NCBI RefSeq assembly: GCF_003853645.1
Contig: NZ_QTPO01000016.1
Location: 90,020 to 154,019 of the forward strand
Direction: 5' to 3'
Source: Burkholderia sp. Bp9143
GTDB lineage: Bacteria > Pseudomonadota > Gammaproteobacteria > Burkholderiales > Burkholderiaceae
DNA: 64,000 bases
The position numbers were made by a program, and so were the translations under genes. Shown here in pieces: positions 33,799 to 43,896 of the stretch (positions within the stretch are counted from its first letter, which is position 1; each line of letters begins with the position of its first letter). Below the pieces are notes generated by a model, which did not search any database, was not told the origin of the DNA, and was given only the letters and a program-made list of their open reading frames with translations.

Positions 33799-36700
33799 TC
33801 AGGCAGGTTGCGGTTCGCGCGGCGCGGGCTGCGTGCCGCTTGCCGGGAGCGGCGGCGCGCCGTCGGCGCCGTGCACGGTCTGGAAGCGGCCGTCGCCGTT
33901 CAGCACCACCTCCGTCACGCCGACCTGATCCTCTTCGCCGGCATGCCGGAACGTGGTGGTGATGCGCAGCGTGACGCTCGCGCGCTCGGGGGTGCCGGAA
34001 CCGCGGCCGATATCCGCGCGAACGAACGCGCTCCAGCCGTCGAGCATCTGTCCCTGGTCCGCGGCGATCGTCACGTCGCCGACCGCGCCGCCCTGCCACG
34101 CCCAGTCGATCGACACCGGCGCCGACGTGCGGCCGCTCGGCCCGTCGATGTACGGCCAGTCGTCGAGGGTGATGCGCTGGCCGGACATGCGCGGCTGGCC
34201 GGCACCGCCCGCCAGCGCATTGGCGGGCTGGACCAGCCCGGCCAGCTGCGCGAGATCGTAGCTGCGCCCGTCGCGGCGCTCGGTGCGCCGGGTCAGGCTC
34301 ACGCCGAAGCCGAATTCGCCGCCCGCGGCCGGCGGCTCGACACCGAGCGCGTAGCCCGCGCCCGCCGCGCTGCCGCGATTGATCAGGTGACCGAACGTGC
34401 CGCCCGAATGCATGAGCTGGATCACGCCGATGCCGGCCGCCGCCTCGTATTCCGAGACGAAATCCTCGTAGGTCATGATGTAGCGGCTGCCGGTCGCGTG
34501 GGTCGGCGGAATGGTCCGCGCGCCGGGATGGCCCGGCGTGCCGACCACCCGGTCCAGCGGATCGGTGATCCGCACGAAATACGCGTCGCCGCTGCGATAC
34601 ATGCCCGTCACCACCACCGCATGGAAGAAGTTGACCGGCGCGCGCACGACTTCGGCGACCCAGATCGGCCCGTTCGCTTCCAGCAGCCGCCGAAAGCCTT
34701 CGGGCGCGAAGCACGCATTGGGTTCGACCGTGAGCGTCGACACGGCGGCGAACCCCGCCACCTCGGCCGGCGCCAGGCCATCGCGCATCTGGCGCTCGAG
34801 GCTGATGCAGCGCGCCAGCAGCGTCGGATCGACGCTCTGGTTGTCGCGCCAGCCGAGCACCATCGACGCGGCCGTCGCCCAGCACCCCATGTCGGTGGGC
34901 TGCGGGGTCATCTGCGCCTCGTCCCAGTTCACCGTCCAGTCGTCGGCGCCCAGCGCGCGCGCCGCGCCCGCGGCGACCGACAGCGCCTGGCTCACGCCGA
35001 AGAAGCCGCGGCTCGGGATCGGCGCCTTCAGATGGCCGACATACGCGAGCGTTCCCGGGGCCATCGTGCCGGTCGACAGGCTGGCCAGATCGCCCGGCGG
35101 CACCCAGTGCGGCGGCACGCTGACGATCGGCTTGCCGGCGTCCTGGAACGACTGGGCGACCAGTTGCGAGCAGAAGAAGTTGTCGGTGTCCGCGCCCTCG
35201 CCGAGCTCGATGCGGCCGACGAACCGGCGGCAGCGCTCCGCCGCGTCGCCCGACAGCAGGTCGCACGCGTGGCGATCGATCAGGTAGCTGCCGCAGCGGA
35301 CCAGCCCGACATAGTTGAAGCCGCGATCGAGATAGCGCGCGGCGGCATCGGCGACCTGCCGCTGCTGCGTATCGGTCAGGCCCGGCACCCGAAACGCGAC
35401 CGCGAGGCGTGCGTCGGCCAGCGCATCCGCGAGCGGGCGCAACTGGACCCCGCCGGGAATCGCCTCGATCACCTGCCCGCCTTGACCGACATAGAGCATC
35501 GCGTGGCTGACCTCGGCGCCCGAGCCGGCGCGAATGACGCCGGAACCGGGATTGCCGGTGGTGCTGAGAATGATGTCGCCGATCTCCAGCGCGTCGGTGC
35601 CGATCGACAGGCCGCCGACGCCGGGATCGAGCGGAATGTCGTCGCCGAGGCCGCGGGCGGCGAGCCCCAGCGCCTGGCCGGCCGCTTGCGGCTGGCAGGT
35701 GCGGCTGGTGACCAGCCGCATGTAGTAGTCCCAGTCCCAGTTGCCGTCGGGACACGCGGTATGGCCGGTCGAGGTGTCGGCCTCGCGGTGGCCCATGATC
35801 GTCGTGCGATTGATCGGCAGCTGATACTTGTCGCACAGCGACGCGACCAGCGCCGCCGAGGTTTCGTACTCGAGCTGGGTCGGCGCCAGCGCATCGAAAT
35901 GCTGGACGGTGCCGTTGCGACGCGGGTAATCGGCGCCGCCGCGCTTTACCGCGATGTGTTCGATGCCGATGCTGCGCTGGTTCGAGCCCTTGCAGTGCCA
36001 CGCCGTGTCGGCCTCGGAGACGAACTGGACGACTTCGCCCCCTTGCCCGACCAGGTAATGCGAACTCACCTTGGACGACGCATTGGTGAAGGTATTCACC
36101 ACCTGCTGGACGGTGGGTACGTCCGCGATGTGGATGATGATGCGGTCGATCGTCTTGCTGCCGCGCCCCTCGTCGAAATTCGGGCTGGCCGCGGTGCGCG
36201 TGACGAGACTGTTCTCGCGCGCCCCAAGCGCCAGCGCACTGGCCGTCGCGGGCGGCTCGGCGGCCGTATCGTCGTCGCTGTACGGCGGCGTATCGATGCC
36301 GTAGGCCTCCGGATCGGCGCTCAGGCCGCGCGACCACGCGAGCGACGACGACGTGGCGATCGTGCCCGCCGCGGCGCGCGAAACGCCGACGAAGACGCTC
36401 ACCGGGCTGCCGACGCTGACGCCGGCCGACAGCGTGACGCCGACGAATTCGTTGCGGGCATTGAACAGTGCCGAGATCCCGCCGGCCGGGCTTTCGCCGA
36501 CCATCACGCCGACCGTCGTGCCGGTGCCCGAGAAATCGTCGATATGGCCGCGCAGCAGGCTGATCTGGCCGGTGAGGCTCGCCGACACGATGTAGCCGAA
36601 GTCGAGTTCGCCCGACACGAAGACGCCGATGTCGTCGCCATTGGCGTCGAAGATGAGGCCGACCGCCCCCGCCCCCCCGGATTCCAGCCCGGCGCCCGCG

Positions 36701-37581
36701 CCCGCGCCGATCGAAACCGACAGGCCGTTGCGCAGCGCGACCGGCAGCAGCAGCATCAGCGACGCGGTGGCCGGATTCGCGCTCAGTATCGCGCGCAGCG
36801 CGGCCCGTTCGACGGTCGACAGCTTGCGCGGTCGCGGCCAGGTAAAGCCGCGGCGCTCGCCCGCAATGCGGAACTCGGCATCGTCGCTCATGCCCTGCGA
36901 CACGGGTGCCGGTGCGACGGCGGGCGCCGGGCGCGCGGCCGGCGCCGGAGCCAGTGCGGCGGGTGTCGCCGCGACCGGCGTGGCGGCATTGAGCGGCGGA
37001 AGCGGACCGAACCCGTCGTCGTAATGGACGTCATGGCGCGGCGCGGCGGGCTCGACGGCCGGCTGCGGCGGGACGGAGACGCCGCCCGGTGCGGCAGGCG
37101 CCGGCACGGCGGTCGTGCCCGGCCGCGTGCTGTCGCCCGCCCAGTTCAACTGCGGACTCCTGACGGCGGCGGTGCCGCGCGTCGGGAACATGCGGACCCT
37201 GCGCAACCCCCGGTCGCTGAGCCCCGACAGCGACACGTACGGACTGTCGGCATTCGGCAGCACGTCGACCGTCCACGCATCGGCATCGGGCGACGCGGCG
37301 GTGGCGAGACCGAACCACAGCCGGCTCGCGCCCGCGAAGCGCGCCAGCACCGCGGGCGGCACCATGAACACCGCTTCGCCGCGCGGGATCGCCAGCAGGC
37401 CATCCTCGCGGCTGGTATAGAACGTCGACGACGTGCGCCCTTCCTTGCGCATGAACAGCGCGGGATCGGTGGCGATCACCAGTTCCGCGACGCACGGCGC
37501 GTGGCCGACGCGAATCGTGAAGCCCAGCATCGGGAAACGGTCGGTCAGGACCATGCGGTTGGGATGGAGTTGCGCTGCCAT
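33799..37581 (-). CDS. multidomain amidase and papain-like peptidase protein
   Basis: This 1260-residue protein has, in order: an N-terminal domain (1-145), a Pro/Ala linker, a Gly-rich hydrophobic region (about 235-410), an Amidase_2 domain (about 480-620; IIIHIADVPT, MGHREAD and ACPDGNWDW, with a T7-lysozyme-like His/His/Cys zinc site), a permuted NlpC/P60 or YiiX-like domain (about 665-820; EIGDIILSTTG, EVSHAMLYVG, FFCSQLVAQSF), a C70/AvrRpt2-like papain domain (about 890-1060; GCWATAASMVLGW, NFFHAVVVTGMY) and a C-terminal beta domain. It could cleave peptidoglycan amides and proteins. No export signal is seen. Confidence 0.75.
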   Translation of the reverse strand: MAAQLHPNRMVLTDRFPMLGFTIRVGHAPCVAELVIATDPALFMRKEGRTSSTFYTSREDGLLAIPRGEAVFMVPPAVLARFAGASRLWFGLATAASPDADAWTVDVLPNADSPYVSLSGLSDRGLRRVRMFPTRGTAAVRSPQLNWAGDSTRPGTTAVPAPAAPGGVSVPPQPAVEPAAPRHDVHYDDGFGPLPPLNAATPVAATPAALAPAPAARPAPAVAPAPVSQGMSDDAEFRIAGERRGFTWPRPRKLSTVERAALRAILSANPATASLMLLLPVALRNGLSVSIGAGAGAGLESGGAGAVGLIFDANGDDIGVFVSGELDFGYIVSASLTGQISLLRGHIDDFSGTGTTVGVMVGESPAGGISALFNARNEFVGVTLSAGVSVGSPVSVFVGVSRAAAGTIATSSSLAWSRGLSADPEAYGIDTPPYSDDDTAAEPPATASALALGARENSLVTRTAASPNFDEGRGSKTIDRIIIHIADVPTVQQVVNTFTNASSKVSSHYLVGQGGEVVQFVSEADTAWHCKGSNQRSIGIEHIAVKRGGADYPRRNGTVQHFDALAPTQLEYETSAALVASLCDKYQLPINRTTIMGHREADTSTGHTACPDGNWDWDYYMRLVTSRTCQPQAAGQALGLAARGLGDDIPLDPGVGGLSIGTDALEIGDIILSTTGNPGSGVIRAGSGAEVSHAMLYVGQGGQVIEAIPGGVQLRPLADALADARLAVAFRVPGLTDTQQRQVADAAARYLDRGFNYVGLVRCGSYLIDRHACDLLSGDAAERCRRFVGRIELGEGADTDNFFCSQLVAQSFQDAGKPIVSVPPHWVPPGDLASLSTGTMAPGTLAYVGHLKAPIPSRGFFGVSQALSVAAGAARALGADDWTVNWDEAQMTPQPTDMGCWATAASMVLGWRDNQSVDPTLLARCISLERQMRDGLAPAEVAGFAAVSTLTVEPNACFAPEGFRRLLEANGPIWVAEVVRAPVNFFHAVVVTGMYRSGDAYFVRITDPLDRVVGTPGHPGARTIPPTHATGSRYIMTYEDFVSEYEAAAGIGVIQLMHSGGTFGHLINRGSAAGAGYALGVEPPAAGGEFGFGVSLTRRTERRDGRSYDLAQLAGLVQPANALAGGAGQPRMSGQRITLDDWPYIDGPSGRTSAPVSIDWAWQGGAVGDVTIAADQGQMLDGWSAFVRADIGRGSGTPERASVTLRITTTFRHAGEEDQVGVTEVVLNGDGRFQTVHGADGAPPLPASGTQPAPREPQPA

Positions 37582-37590
37582 GTCGTGTCC

Positions 37591-37989
37591 TCAGCTCTGG
37601 TTTTGATCGGGCTCGTCGTGACGGCCGCCGAGCATCGGCTTGCTGCGCGCATCGATCGCGCGCCGCTCGAATTCCTGCGGGGGAAGCATCTCCAGATCCG
37701 GTTCCGGATCGCCGATGTCGGGGATTTCGTGGTGCGTCGCCTCGAACTGGGTAATCGCACGCGCCAGCAGCTGCGCCAGCAGCTTGGCGTGAACCGGGCT
37801 GATCGCGACGCGGCTCATCAACTGGACGTTGCCGGACTGCGGCTCGACCTGCCCGGCATCGATCAGGAACTCGAACGCGTTGTGCCCGACCTCGAAATAG
37901 TTCGCATAACTGGCGAGCAGCGGCCGTGGCTGGCCGGCCGGCTGGGCCGGGTCCGGCAAGGCGTCCGGGAGTGGCTCGATGACGTGCAC
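37591..37989 (-). CDS. DUF3467 protein, first gene of the cluster
   Basis: This 132-residue protein has the DUF3467 pattern: SYANYFEVGHNAFEFLIDAG, then SRVAISPVHAKLLAQLLARA and a helical end. Such small proteins are widespread and uncharacterised. The start is a GTG at 37989 with AAGGAGG five bases upstream, about 34 nt below the predicted start of the sigma-54 transcript. It is the first gene of the leftward operon, 9 bp before the 1260-residue gene. The C-terminus is charged and probably disordered. Confidence 0.75.
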   Translation of the reverse strand: MHVIEPLPDALPDPAQPAGQPRPLLASYANYFEVGHNAFEFLIDAGQVEPQSGNVQLMSRVAISPVHAKLLAQLLARAITQFEATHHEIPDIGDPEPDLEMLPPQEFERRAIDARSKPMLGGRHDEPDQNQS

Positions 37990-38033
37990 GACGGCCTCCT
38001 TGCGTGGCGACGGGCGGTCTGTCCGTTCTGCTT

Positions 38034-38050
38034 CGCAAGGAGCGGGCCAA
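38034..38050 (-). promoter_or_regulatory. sigma-54 promoter of the cluster
   Basis: On the minus strand the sequence TTGGCCCGCTCCTTGCG matches the -24/-12 consensus (TGGCACG, N4, TTGCA) with the invariant GG and GC exactly 12 bp apart (GG at 38048-38047, GC at 38036-38035). It ends 45 bp before the GTG of the DUF3467 gene. The gene just upstream encodes an enhancer-binding protein, the partner sigma-54 needs. Confidence 0.75.
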
Positions 38051-38124
38051 CGCGTGTGCGCCGACGCAAGCGCATGATTTGCCGTGGAATTTCCCGGCCG
38101 GGGCGGGATTCGCGAACGCTGCCC

Positions 38125-38151
38125 GGCTGTACCATGTGACAGCCGGGGCTG

Positions 38152-38156
<5 letters not shown>
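38125..38156. promoter_or_regulatory. candidate enhancer sites upstream of the sigma-54 promoter
   Basis: TGTGACAGCC and its inverted partner GGCTGTTACA form a 22-bp near-palindrome (38135-38156), and a third half-site with GGCTGTACC lies at 38125-38133. They sit about 85-110 bp upstream of the -24 element, the usual distance for enhancer-binding-protein sites. They overlap the end of the regulator gene, where they could instead form a hairpin. Confidence 0.5.
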
Positions 38157-39114
<958 letters not shown>

Positions 39115-39431
39115 GCGCGCGCCGTTCGGCTAGCAAACCGTTGACGGATGATGCGCAGCCCCGATTTTCATCGCCACGTCCCCCGGTGGATGTTGACGCA
39201 CAAGGCAACCATCCTTATGGCGATTGTCGGCACGCGTTTAATTAGTACTGTGATGCGTGTTGAATGGATGAGCCGCGTGTCACGACGCCGGCCGATAATC
39301 AGTGTAGTGTCAATATCGACGTTCGTACAACCTGCCGACCACCGACGCTTGCGCACGACCTGCCGGCTCGCCCGTGCGCGGGTGAGCCGATCGACCGGGG
39401 CATGTGCAGACGCAATATCGAATGTGTCATT
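39115..39431. other. non-coding stretch upstream of the enhancer-binding protein
   Basis: No supportable gene. It is less GC-rich than its neighbours and should contain the regulator gene's promoter. It abuts the decayed LysR gene, so part may be a deletion scar. No repeat is recognised. Confidence 0.5.
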
Positions 39432-39774
39432 TCACACATGTTCATTAACCCGTCCGTCATCAGGCACGGCGATCGGGCCCGCGAGGCCCGACTGCGAGAG
39501 CGACATCGTCGTCGGCAGCGAATCGATATCCGCGATGATGTTGAGCGGCACCTCCTCGCGCGCGAACGTGGGTTCGAGCAGCAGGCGCAACCCGTTCTGC
39601 ACGCCCGGCGCGACGCGCGGCAAGCCTGTGAGCGACGCGAGCGCGCAGGTCCGCGCACGCGACGGCACCGCGCCGCCCGGCTCGCCGAGCAGATGCAGCA
39701 CCTCGTCGAACAGCGGCACCGCGGCTCCCGGATTCCACGATGCTGACGAAGTAACGGAGCTGGCGGATGTCGAT
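39432..39774 (-). pseudogene. LysR regulator remnant with internal deletions
   Basis: The start region reads IDIRQLRYFVSIVESGS, the LysR N-terminus, with ATC where the ATG should be. The frame then shifts, and a second frame gives LFDEVLHLLGEP followed by PRVAPGVQNGLRLLLEPTFA and IIADIDSLPTTMSLSQSGLA, matching the substrate-binding domain of NAC-like LysR proteins. Most of the DNA-binding and effector domains is missing: 343 bp remain of about 900. It is divergent from the dehydratase gene, where an intact regulator would be expected. Confidence 0.68.
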
Positions 39775-39914
39775 GGCGGCCCGGTCGACACGAAAGTCAT
39801 GGAGTACCCCTACGACCGGCACATTCAAACGGTATTTCCGCTGCGCGTGCGCTTCACCTAAAGTCACTTCAAGACAAGTCAAGACAGCCGGCCCGCCCGG
39901 CGATGGAGGTGACA

Positions 39915-40760
39915 GTGAACGCTCCCCGGTCGCATGCCAGCGACGATGTCCAACAGGTCGCGATCGACCTGATCAGCGCCGAACGTGCGGTCGCCTTCGC
40001 GGCCACGCTCGACCATCCGATCGTTCCCGCCGCCGGCGATGCGTTGCCGCCCGCCTGGCACTGGCTGTATTTCTGGTCGATCGCGCAGCAGTCCGAGCTC
40101 GGCCCGGACGGCCATCCGCGCAAGGGCGGCTTCCTGCCGGACCTCGGGCTGCCGCGGCGCATGTGGGCCGGTGGCCGGCTGACGTTCGAACGTCCGCTGA
40201 AGATCGGCGCGATCGCGACGCGCACGTCGCGCGTGCTGTCGATCGAACGCAAGGAAGGCCGCAGCGGCACGCTCGGCTTCGTCACCGTCGAGCACGTGAT
40301 CGAATCCGCGGGCGAGGTCGCGATCCGCGAGGAACACGACATCGTCTATCGCGGCGCGGCCGCGCCCGGCGCCGCCGCACCCCCGCCGAAGGCCGCGCCC
40401 GACCATGCGCAATGGCAGCGCGACATCACGCCCGACGAAGTCATGCTGTTCCGCTATTCCGCGCTGACCTTCAACGGCCATCGCATTCACTACGACCGCA
40501 CTTACGTGCGCGACGTCGAAGGCTATCCGGACCTCGTCGTGCACGGCCCGCTGATCTCGACGCTGCTGCTCGATCTTGTCACGCGCTCGATGCCCGGCGC
40601 GACGGTTAGCGAGTACGCCTATCGCGCGGTGCGGCCGACCTTCCTCGGCAACACGTTCAGCGTATGCGGCCGCCTCGCCGACGACGGCAAGACCATCGAT
40701 CTCTGGGCGAAAGACCACGACGGCTGGCTGACCATGTCCGCTCGCGCCACCCTCGCCTGA
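39915..40760 (+). CDS. MaoC/FAS1-like acyl-CoA dehydratase
   Basis: The 281-residue double-hot-dog protein resembles mesaconyl-C4-CoA hydratase and HTD2-like dehydratases: LPPAWHWLYFWSIAQQSELG and PRRMWAGGRLTFERPLKIG in the first half, then FRYSALTFNGHRIHYDRTYV and DLVVHGPLISTLLLDL in the second. It hydrates or dehydrates a CoA ester. The GTG at 39915 is preferred to the ATG at 39903 because GGAGGTGACA is then its ribosome-binding site. It is followed 30 bp later by an acyl-CoA dehydrogenase and a broken CoA-transferase gene. Confidence 0.8.
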   Translation: MNAPRSHASDDVQQVAIDLISAERAVAFAATLDHPIVPAAGDALPPAWHWLYFWSIAQQSELGPDGHPRKGGFLPDLGLPRRMWAGGRLTFERPLKIGAIATRTSRVLSIERKEGRSGTLGFVTVEHVIESAGEVAIREEHDIVYRGAAAPGAAAPPPKAAPDHAQWQRDITPDEVMLFRYSALTFNGHRIHYDRTYVRDVEGYPDLVVHGPLISTLLLDLVTRSMPGATVSEYAYRAVRPTFLGNTFSVCGRLADDGKTIDLWAKDHDGWLTMSARATLA

Positions 40761-40790
40761 CCCAATCCGACGCTTTCCCTGATACAAGAC

Positions 40791-41948
40791 ATGAATCCTA
40801 CCGACGCGTACCAAGACATTCGCGAAGCCGTTCGCGACCTGTGCGGCGAGTTTTCCAATGAATATTTCCGCAAGATCGACGAGGAACGCGGCTATCCCGA
40901 AGCGTTCGTCGATGCACTGACGAAAGCCGGCTGGCTTGCCGCGCTGATTCCGCAGGAATACGGCGGCTCTGGTCTTGGCCTGACCGAGGCGTCGGTGATC
41001 ATGGAAGAAATCAACCGTAGCGGCGGCAATTCCGGCGCATGTCACGGCCAGATGTACAACATGGGCACGCTGCTGCGCCACGGTTCGACCGAGCAGAAGC
41101 AGCGCTATCTGCCGAAGATCGCAAGCGGCGAACTGCGCCTGCAGTCAATGGGCGTCACTGAACCGACGACCGGCACCGACACGACGAAGATCAAAACCAC
41201 GGCCGTACGCAAGGGCGACCGCTACGTGATCAACGGCCAGAAGGTGTGGATCTCGCGCGTGCAGCACTCCGACCTGATGATCCTGCTCGCGCGCACCACG
41301 CCGCTGTCGGACGTGAAGAAGAAGTCGGAAGGGATGTCGATCTTCATCGTCGATCTGCATCACGCGATCGGCAACGGGATGACCGTGCGCCCGATTCCGA
41401 ACATGGTGAACCACGAGACGAACGAGCTGTTCTTCGACAACCTCGAGATTCCCGCGGAGAACCTGATCGGCGAGGAAGGCCAGGGTTTCAAGTACATCCT
41501 CGACGGGCTGAATGCCGAGCGCACACTGATCGCGGCCGAATGCATCGGCGACGGCTACTGGTTCGTCGACAAGGTGTCGCAGTACGTGAAGGACCGCGTC
41601 GTGTTCGGCCGCCCGATCGGGCAGAACCAGGGCGTGCAGTTCCCGATCGCCCGATCGTTCATCAACGTCGAGGCCGCGAGCCTGATGCGCTTCGAGGCCG
41701 CGCGCCGGTTCGACGCGCACGAGCCGTGCGGCGCGCAGGCGAACATGGCGAAGCTGCTTGCGGCCGATGCGTCGTGGGAAGCCGCGAACGCGTGCCTGCA
41801 GTTCCATGGCGGCTTCGGTTTCGCGTGCGAATACGACGTCGAGCGCAAGTTCCGCGACACGCGCCTGTATCAGGTTGCACCGATCTCGACGAACCTGATC
41901 CTGTCGTATGTGGCCGAGCACATCCTCGGCCTGCCGCGTTCGTTCTGA
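40791..41948 (+). CDS. acyl-CoA dehydrogenase
   Basis: This 385-residue flavoprotein has the family blocks LQSMGVTEPTTGTDT (FAD/substrate-binding loop), INGQKVWISRVQHSD and QFHGGFGFACEYDVERKFRD. The position usually occupied by a catalytic Glu in the C-terminal IxEGTxxI motif reads QVAPISTNLI, so the base must lie elsewhere or the reaction differs. It dehydrogenates a CoA thioester and passes electrons to ETF. It is probably cotranscribed with the dehydratase; the specific acid is unknown. Confidence 0.85.
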   Translation: MNPTDAYQDIREAVRDLCGEFSNEYFRKIDEERGYPEAFVDALTKAGWLAALIPQEYGGSGLGLTEASVIMEEINRSGGNSGACHGQMYNMGTLLRHGSTEQKQRYLPKIASGELRLQSMGVTEPTTGTDTTKIKTTAVRKGDRYVINGQKVWISRVQHSDLMILLARTTPLSDVKKKSEGMSIFIVDLHHAIGNGMTVRPIPNMVNHETNELFFDNLEIPAENLIGEEGQGFKYILDGLNAERTLIAAECIGDGYWFVDKVSQYVKDRVVFGRPIGQNQGVQFPIARSFINVEAASLMRFEAARRFDAHEPCGAQANMAKLLAADASWEAANACLQFHGGFGFACEYDVERKFRDTRLYQVAPISTNLILSYVAEHILGLPRSF

Positions 41949-41965
41949 TCGAGGGTATCCAGCAT

Positions 41966-42200
41966 GCGCCCACTGGAAGGCATCAAGGTCGTCACGTTCG
42001 AGCATGCGATCCGTTTCGCGGCAAGAAGGCGTACGACCTGCTGATCCAGAGTGAATCCGGATTCCTCAGCATGACCGGCTCCGACGGCGAGCCGGCCAAG
42101 GCCGGCTGCTCGATCGCCGATATCGCGGCGGGCATGTATGCGTATACGACCATCCTTGCCACGCTGATCGAGCGCGGACGCACCGGACGCGCGGACATTC
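41966..42200 (+). pseudogene. CaiB/BaiF CoA-transferase remnant
   Basis: The gene starts normally (MRPLEGIKVVTFEHA), then jumps frame into GKKAYDLLIQSESGFLSMTG, PAKAGCSIADIAAGMYAYT and LIERGRTGRADI. In intact class III CoA-transferases these blocks are separated by about 100 residues, so roughly 300 bp are deleted. The 3' half is also gone, and the frame runs into a tandem repeat and non-coding sequence. The enzyme once activated the acid used by the adjacent dehydrogenase and dehydratase. Confidence 0.75.
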
Positions 42201-42201
42201 G

Positions 42202-42235
42202 ACGTTCGGCGTCCGGCGTTCGGCGTTCGGCGTTC
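42202..42235. repeat. 7-bp tandem repeat
   Basis: The unit GGCGTTC is repeated four times in a row (one copy GGCGTCC) from 42208 to 42235, preceded by a partial unit. It lies exactly where the CoA-transferase remnant ends, so it may mark the deletion junction. Confidence 0.7.
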
Positions 42236-42454
42236 TCGGTCGAGCATCGACGACGAGCGGGAGTGCGACGGCTTCGACAAAAAATCCTTCGCGGATTGCC
42301 GTCGATATCCCGGTTCGACCCTCTTCAAACACACTCGCGCATCGAACGATCGCATCGGGGCGTGATCGCACGCAAGCGTGCACGCGCGCACGTACTCCAT
42401 GGCCGATGCTGACATAGAATAGGAGGTACTCCGGACTGAAAAAAGGGGGCCAAC

Positions 42455-42964
42455 ATGAGGCGCCTCTATTTCCTCGTACCCGACACGCAGATGGCGAAAG
42501 CGATCGTGGATGACTTGCTGCGCGCGCGCATCATCTGGCGCCATATCCACGTCCTCGCCGATCACAGTGTCACGCTTGATGAGTTACCCGAAGCGTCTCT
42601 ACTGCAAAGCAGCGATGTCGTGCACGCACTCGAGCGCGGCGTCGCACTCGGCGGTGCGACGGGCGCGCTCATCGGCCTCGTCGCGCTTGTATTCCCCCCT
42701 GCCGAGCTCGTGATCGCGGGCGGCGCCGTCGTCGCCCTGACGTTGGCGGGAGCGGGCTTCGGCGCGTGGACGGCCGGGATGATCGGCATCGCCGAGCCCA
42801 ACGCGCGACTCCAGCGATTCCGTGAAGCGATCAAGGAAGGCCAGATTCTGATCATGGCCGACGTGCCGGCATTGCGAGAGCAGGAAATCGAGCAGATGGT
42901 CGCCCAGCATTTTCCGAAGGCGGATCTGGAAGGCGGCGAGCCCACGACACCGGTTTTCCCCTGA
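42455..42964 (+). CDS. DUF1269-type membrane protein
   Basis: This 169-residue protein begins MRRLYFLVPDTQMAKAIVDD and has a hydrophobic, Gly-rich core of two helices (about 65-115; GVALGGATGALIGLVALVF). The family pattern is a small N-terminal alpha/beta part, then a glycine-zipper membrane segment and a charged tail (LIMADVPALREQEIEQM). The role of DUF1269 is unknown, though it is often found with stress genes. GGGGG lies 7 bp before the ATG. The next gene is 420 bp away. Confidence 0.75.
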   Translation: MRRLYFLVPDTQMAKAIVDDLLRARIIWRHIHVLADHSVTLDELPEASLLQSSDVVHALERGVALGGATGALIGLVALVFPPAELVIAGGAVVALTLAGAGFGAWTAGMIGIAEPNARLQRFREAIKEGQILIMADVPALREQEIEQMVAQHFPKADLEGGEPTTPVFP

Positions 42965-43383
42965 CATTCGAAAACAGGCATGCACGGCACCTGAGGCCGT
43001 CTCCGCATCGAGCGTGTCGGTTGCAGGCCAGTGCGAAATCGGCATCCGTCCACGCAGAAGAATTGTCGGGGTACTGACGGCACCCCTAAACGCCGGCGCA
43101 AGGGCTGCTCCGTGACGGCCCCTGCCCTGTTGGTGTTGCACCCTATCAGACGCCCACGACTGCGCAGCGCCGCAGTCTCCGTTCCATGTCGCGCCGACAC
43201 CCGCCGACATGCCGATCCGGAGCGTCGAGCAGAACGCCGTGTTGCCATGCAGGGCGCAGGGTTTTTGCACCTTGCGTTGGCACTCATATCTGCCATTCTG
43301 AATCGAACACGGGACGTATTTTCGACGCGCATGGCGCGTGCTGAACCCCAGTGCCGAAGCTGAACCGTCAGCAAGGAGGTCGT
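42965..43383. other. non-coding gap
   Basis: Neither strand holds a supportable gene. The right end should contain the promoter and the AAGGAGGT ribosome-binding site of the following membrane-protein gene. Nothing else was recognised. Confidence 0.5.
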
Positions 43384-43896
43384 ATGGAACTGCACATTCA
43401 ATCACACCATTGGGAACGGCGCACACCGGACTGGCTCGCCGCTGCCGTAGCCGGTCTTGCCGGTGGCGCGCTGGTGATCGTGCTCGAATTCTTCTGGTCG
43501 ACCATGGTGCTCGATGAAAGCCCGTGGCAACCGACCCACAAGATCGCGGCGATGGTGATGGGCCACGGTGCGCTTGAACAGATGTCGGTCTTCAGCTTCG
43601 GCATCGTGGGAACGGCACTGCTATTGCACTACGTGCTCGGCGCCATCATGGGCATGATGCTCGCCGCGATCATGGCCCCGTTCCGCTTCGATTCGAGCGT
43701 CGGCATGGAGTCTGTCGTCGGGCTGGCTTTCGGGATCGTCGCGTACGTGTGGAACTTCTACGTGATGACCGCCGTGTTCCCATGGTTCATCTCGGAACGG
43801 GGTTCCGGACCCTTGTTGGCCAACCTGCTGTTCGGCGTGGTCACCGCCGTCGTCTACGGCATGCTCGAACGGCGCAAGCAGAAAGCGATGCAGTGA
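43384..43896 (+). CDS. four-helix membrane protein, unknown
   Basis: This 170-residue protein has four hydrophobic helices (about 16-40, 62-86, 97-120, 130-155) and starts MELHIQSHHWERRTPDWLAA after an AAGGAGGT ribosome-binding site. Conserved-looking His (MGHGALEQM), Trp and Phe residues lie in or near the helices. It is the gene before the cytochrome oxidase operon but is separated by 310 bp. No family is certain, and no enzymatic motif is visible. Confidence 0.7.
   Translation: MELHIQSHHWERRTPDWLAAAVAGLAGGALVIVLEFFWSTMVLDESPWQPTHKIAAMVMGHGALEQMSVFSFGIVGTALLLHYVLGAIMGMMLAAIMAPFRFDSSVGMESVVGLAFGIVAYVWNFYVMTAVFPWFISERGSGPLLANLLFGVVTAVVYGMLERRKQKAMQ

Noticed and set aside
33745..38139. A 1464-codon plus-strand frame opposite the 1260-residue amidase gene.
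   Set aside because: The minus strand has clear amidase and peptidase motifs, and the plus frame has none.
39140..39880. Plus-strand frames of 160-237 codons over the LysR remnant.
   Set aside because: They show no family signature, while the minus strand still carries recognisable LysR blocks.
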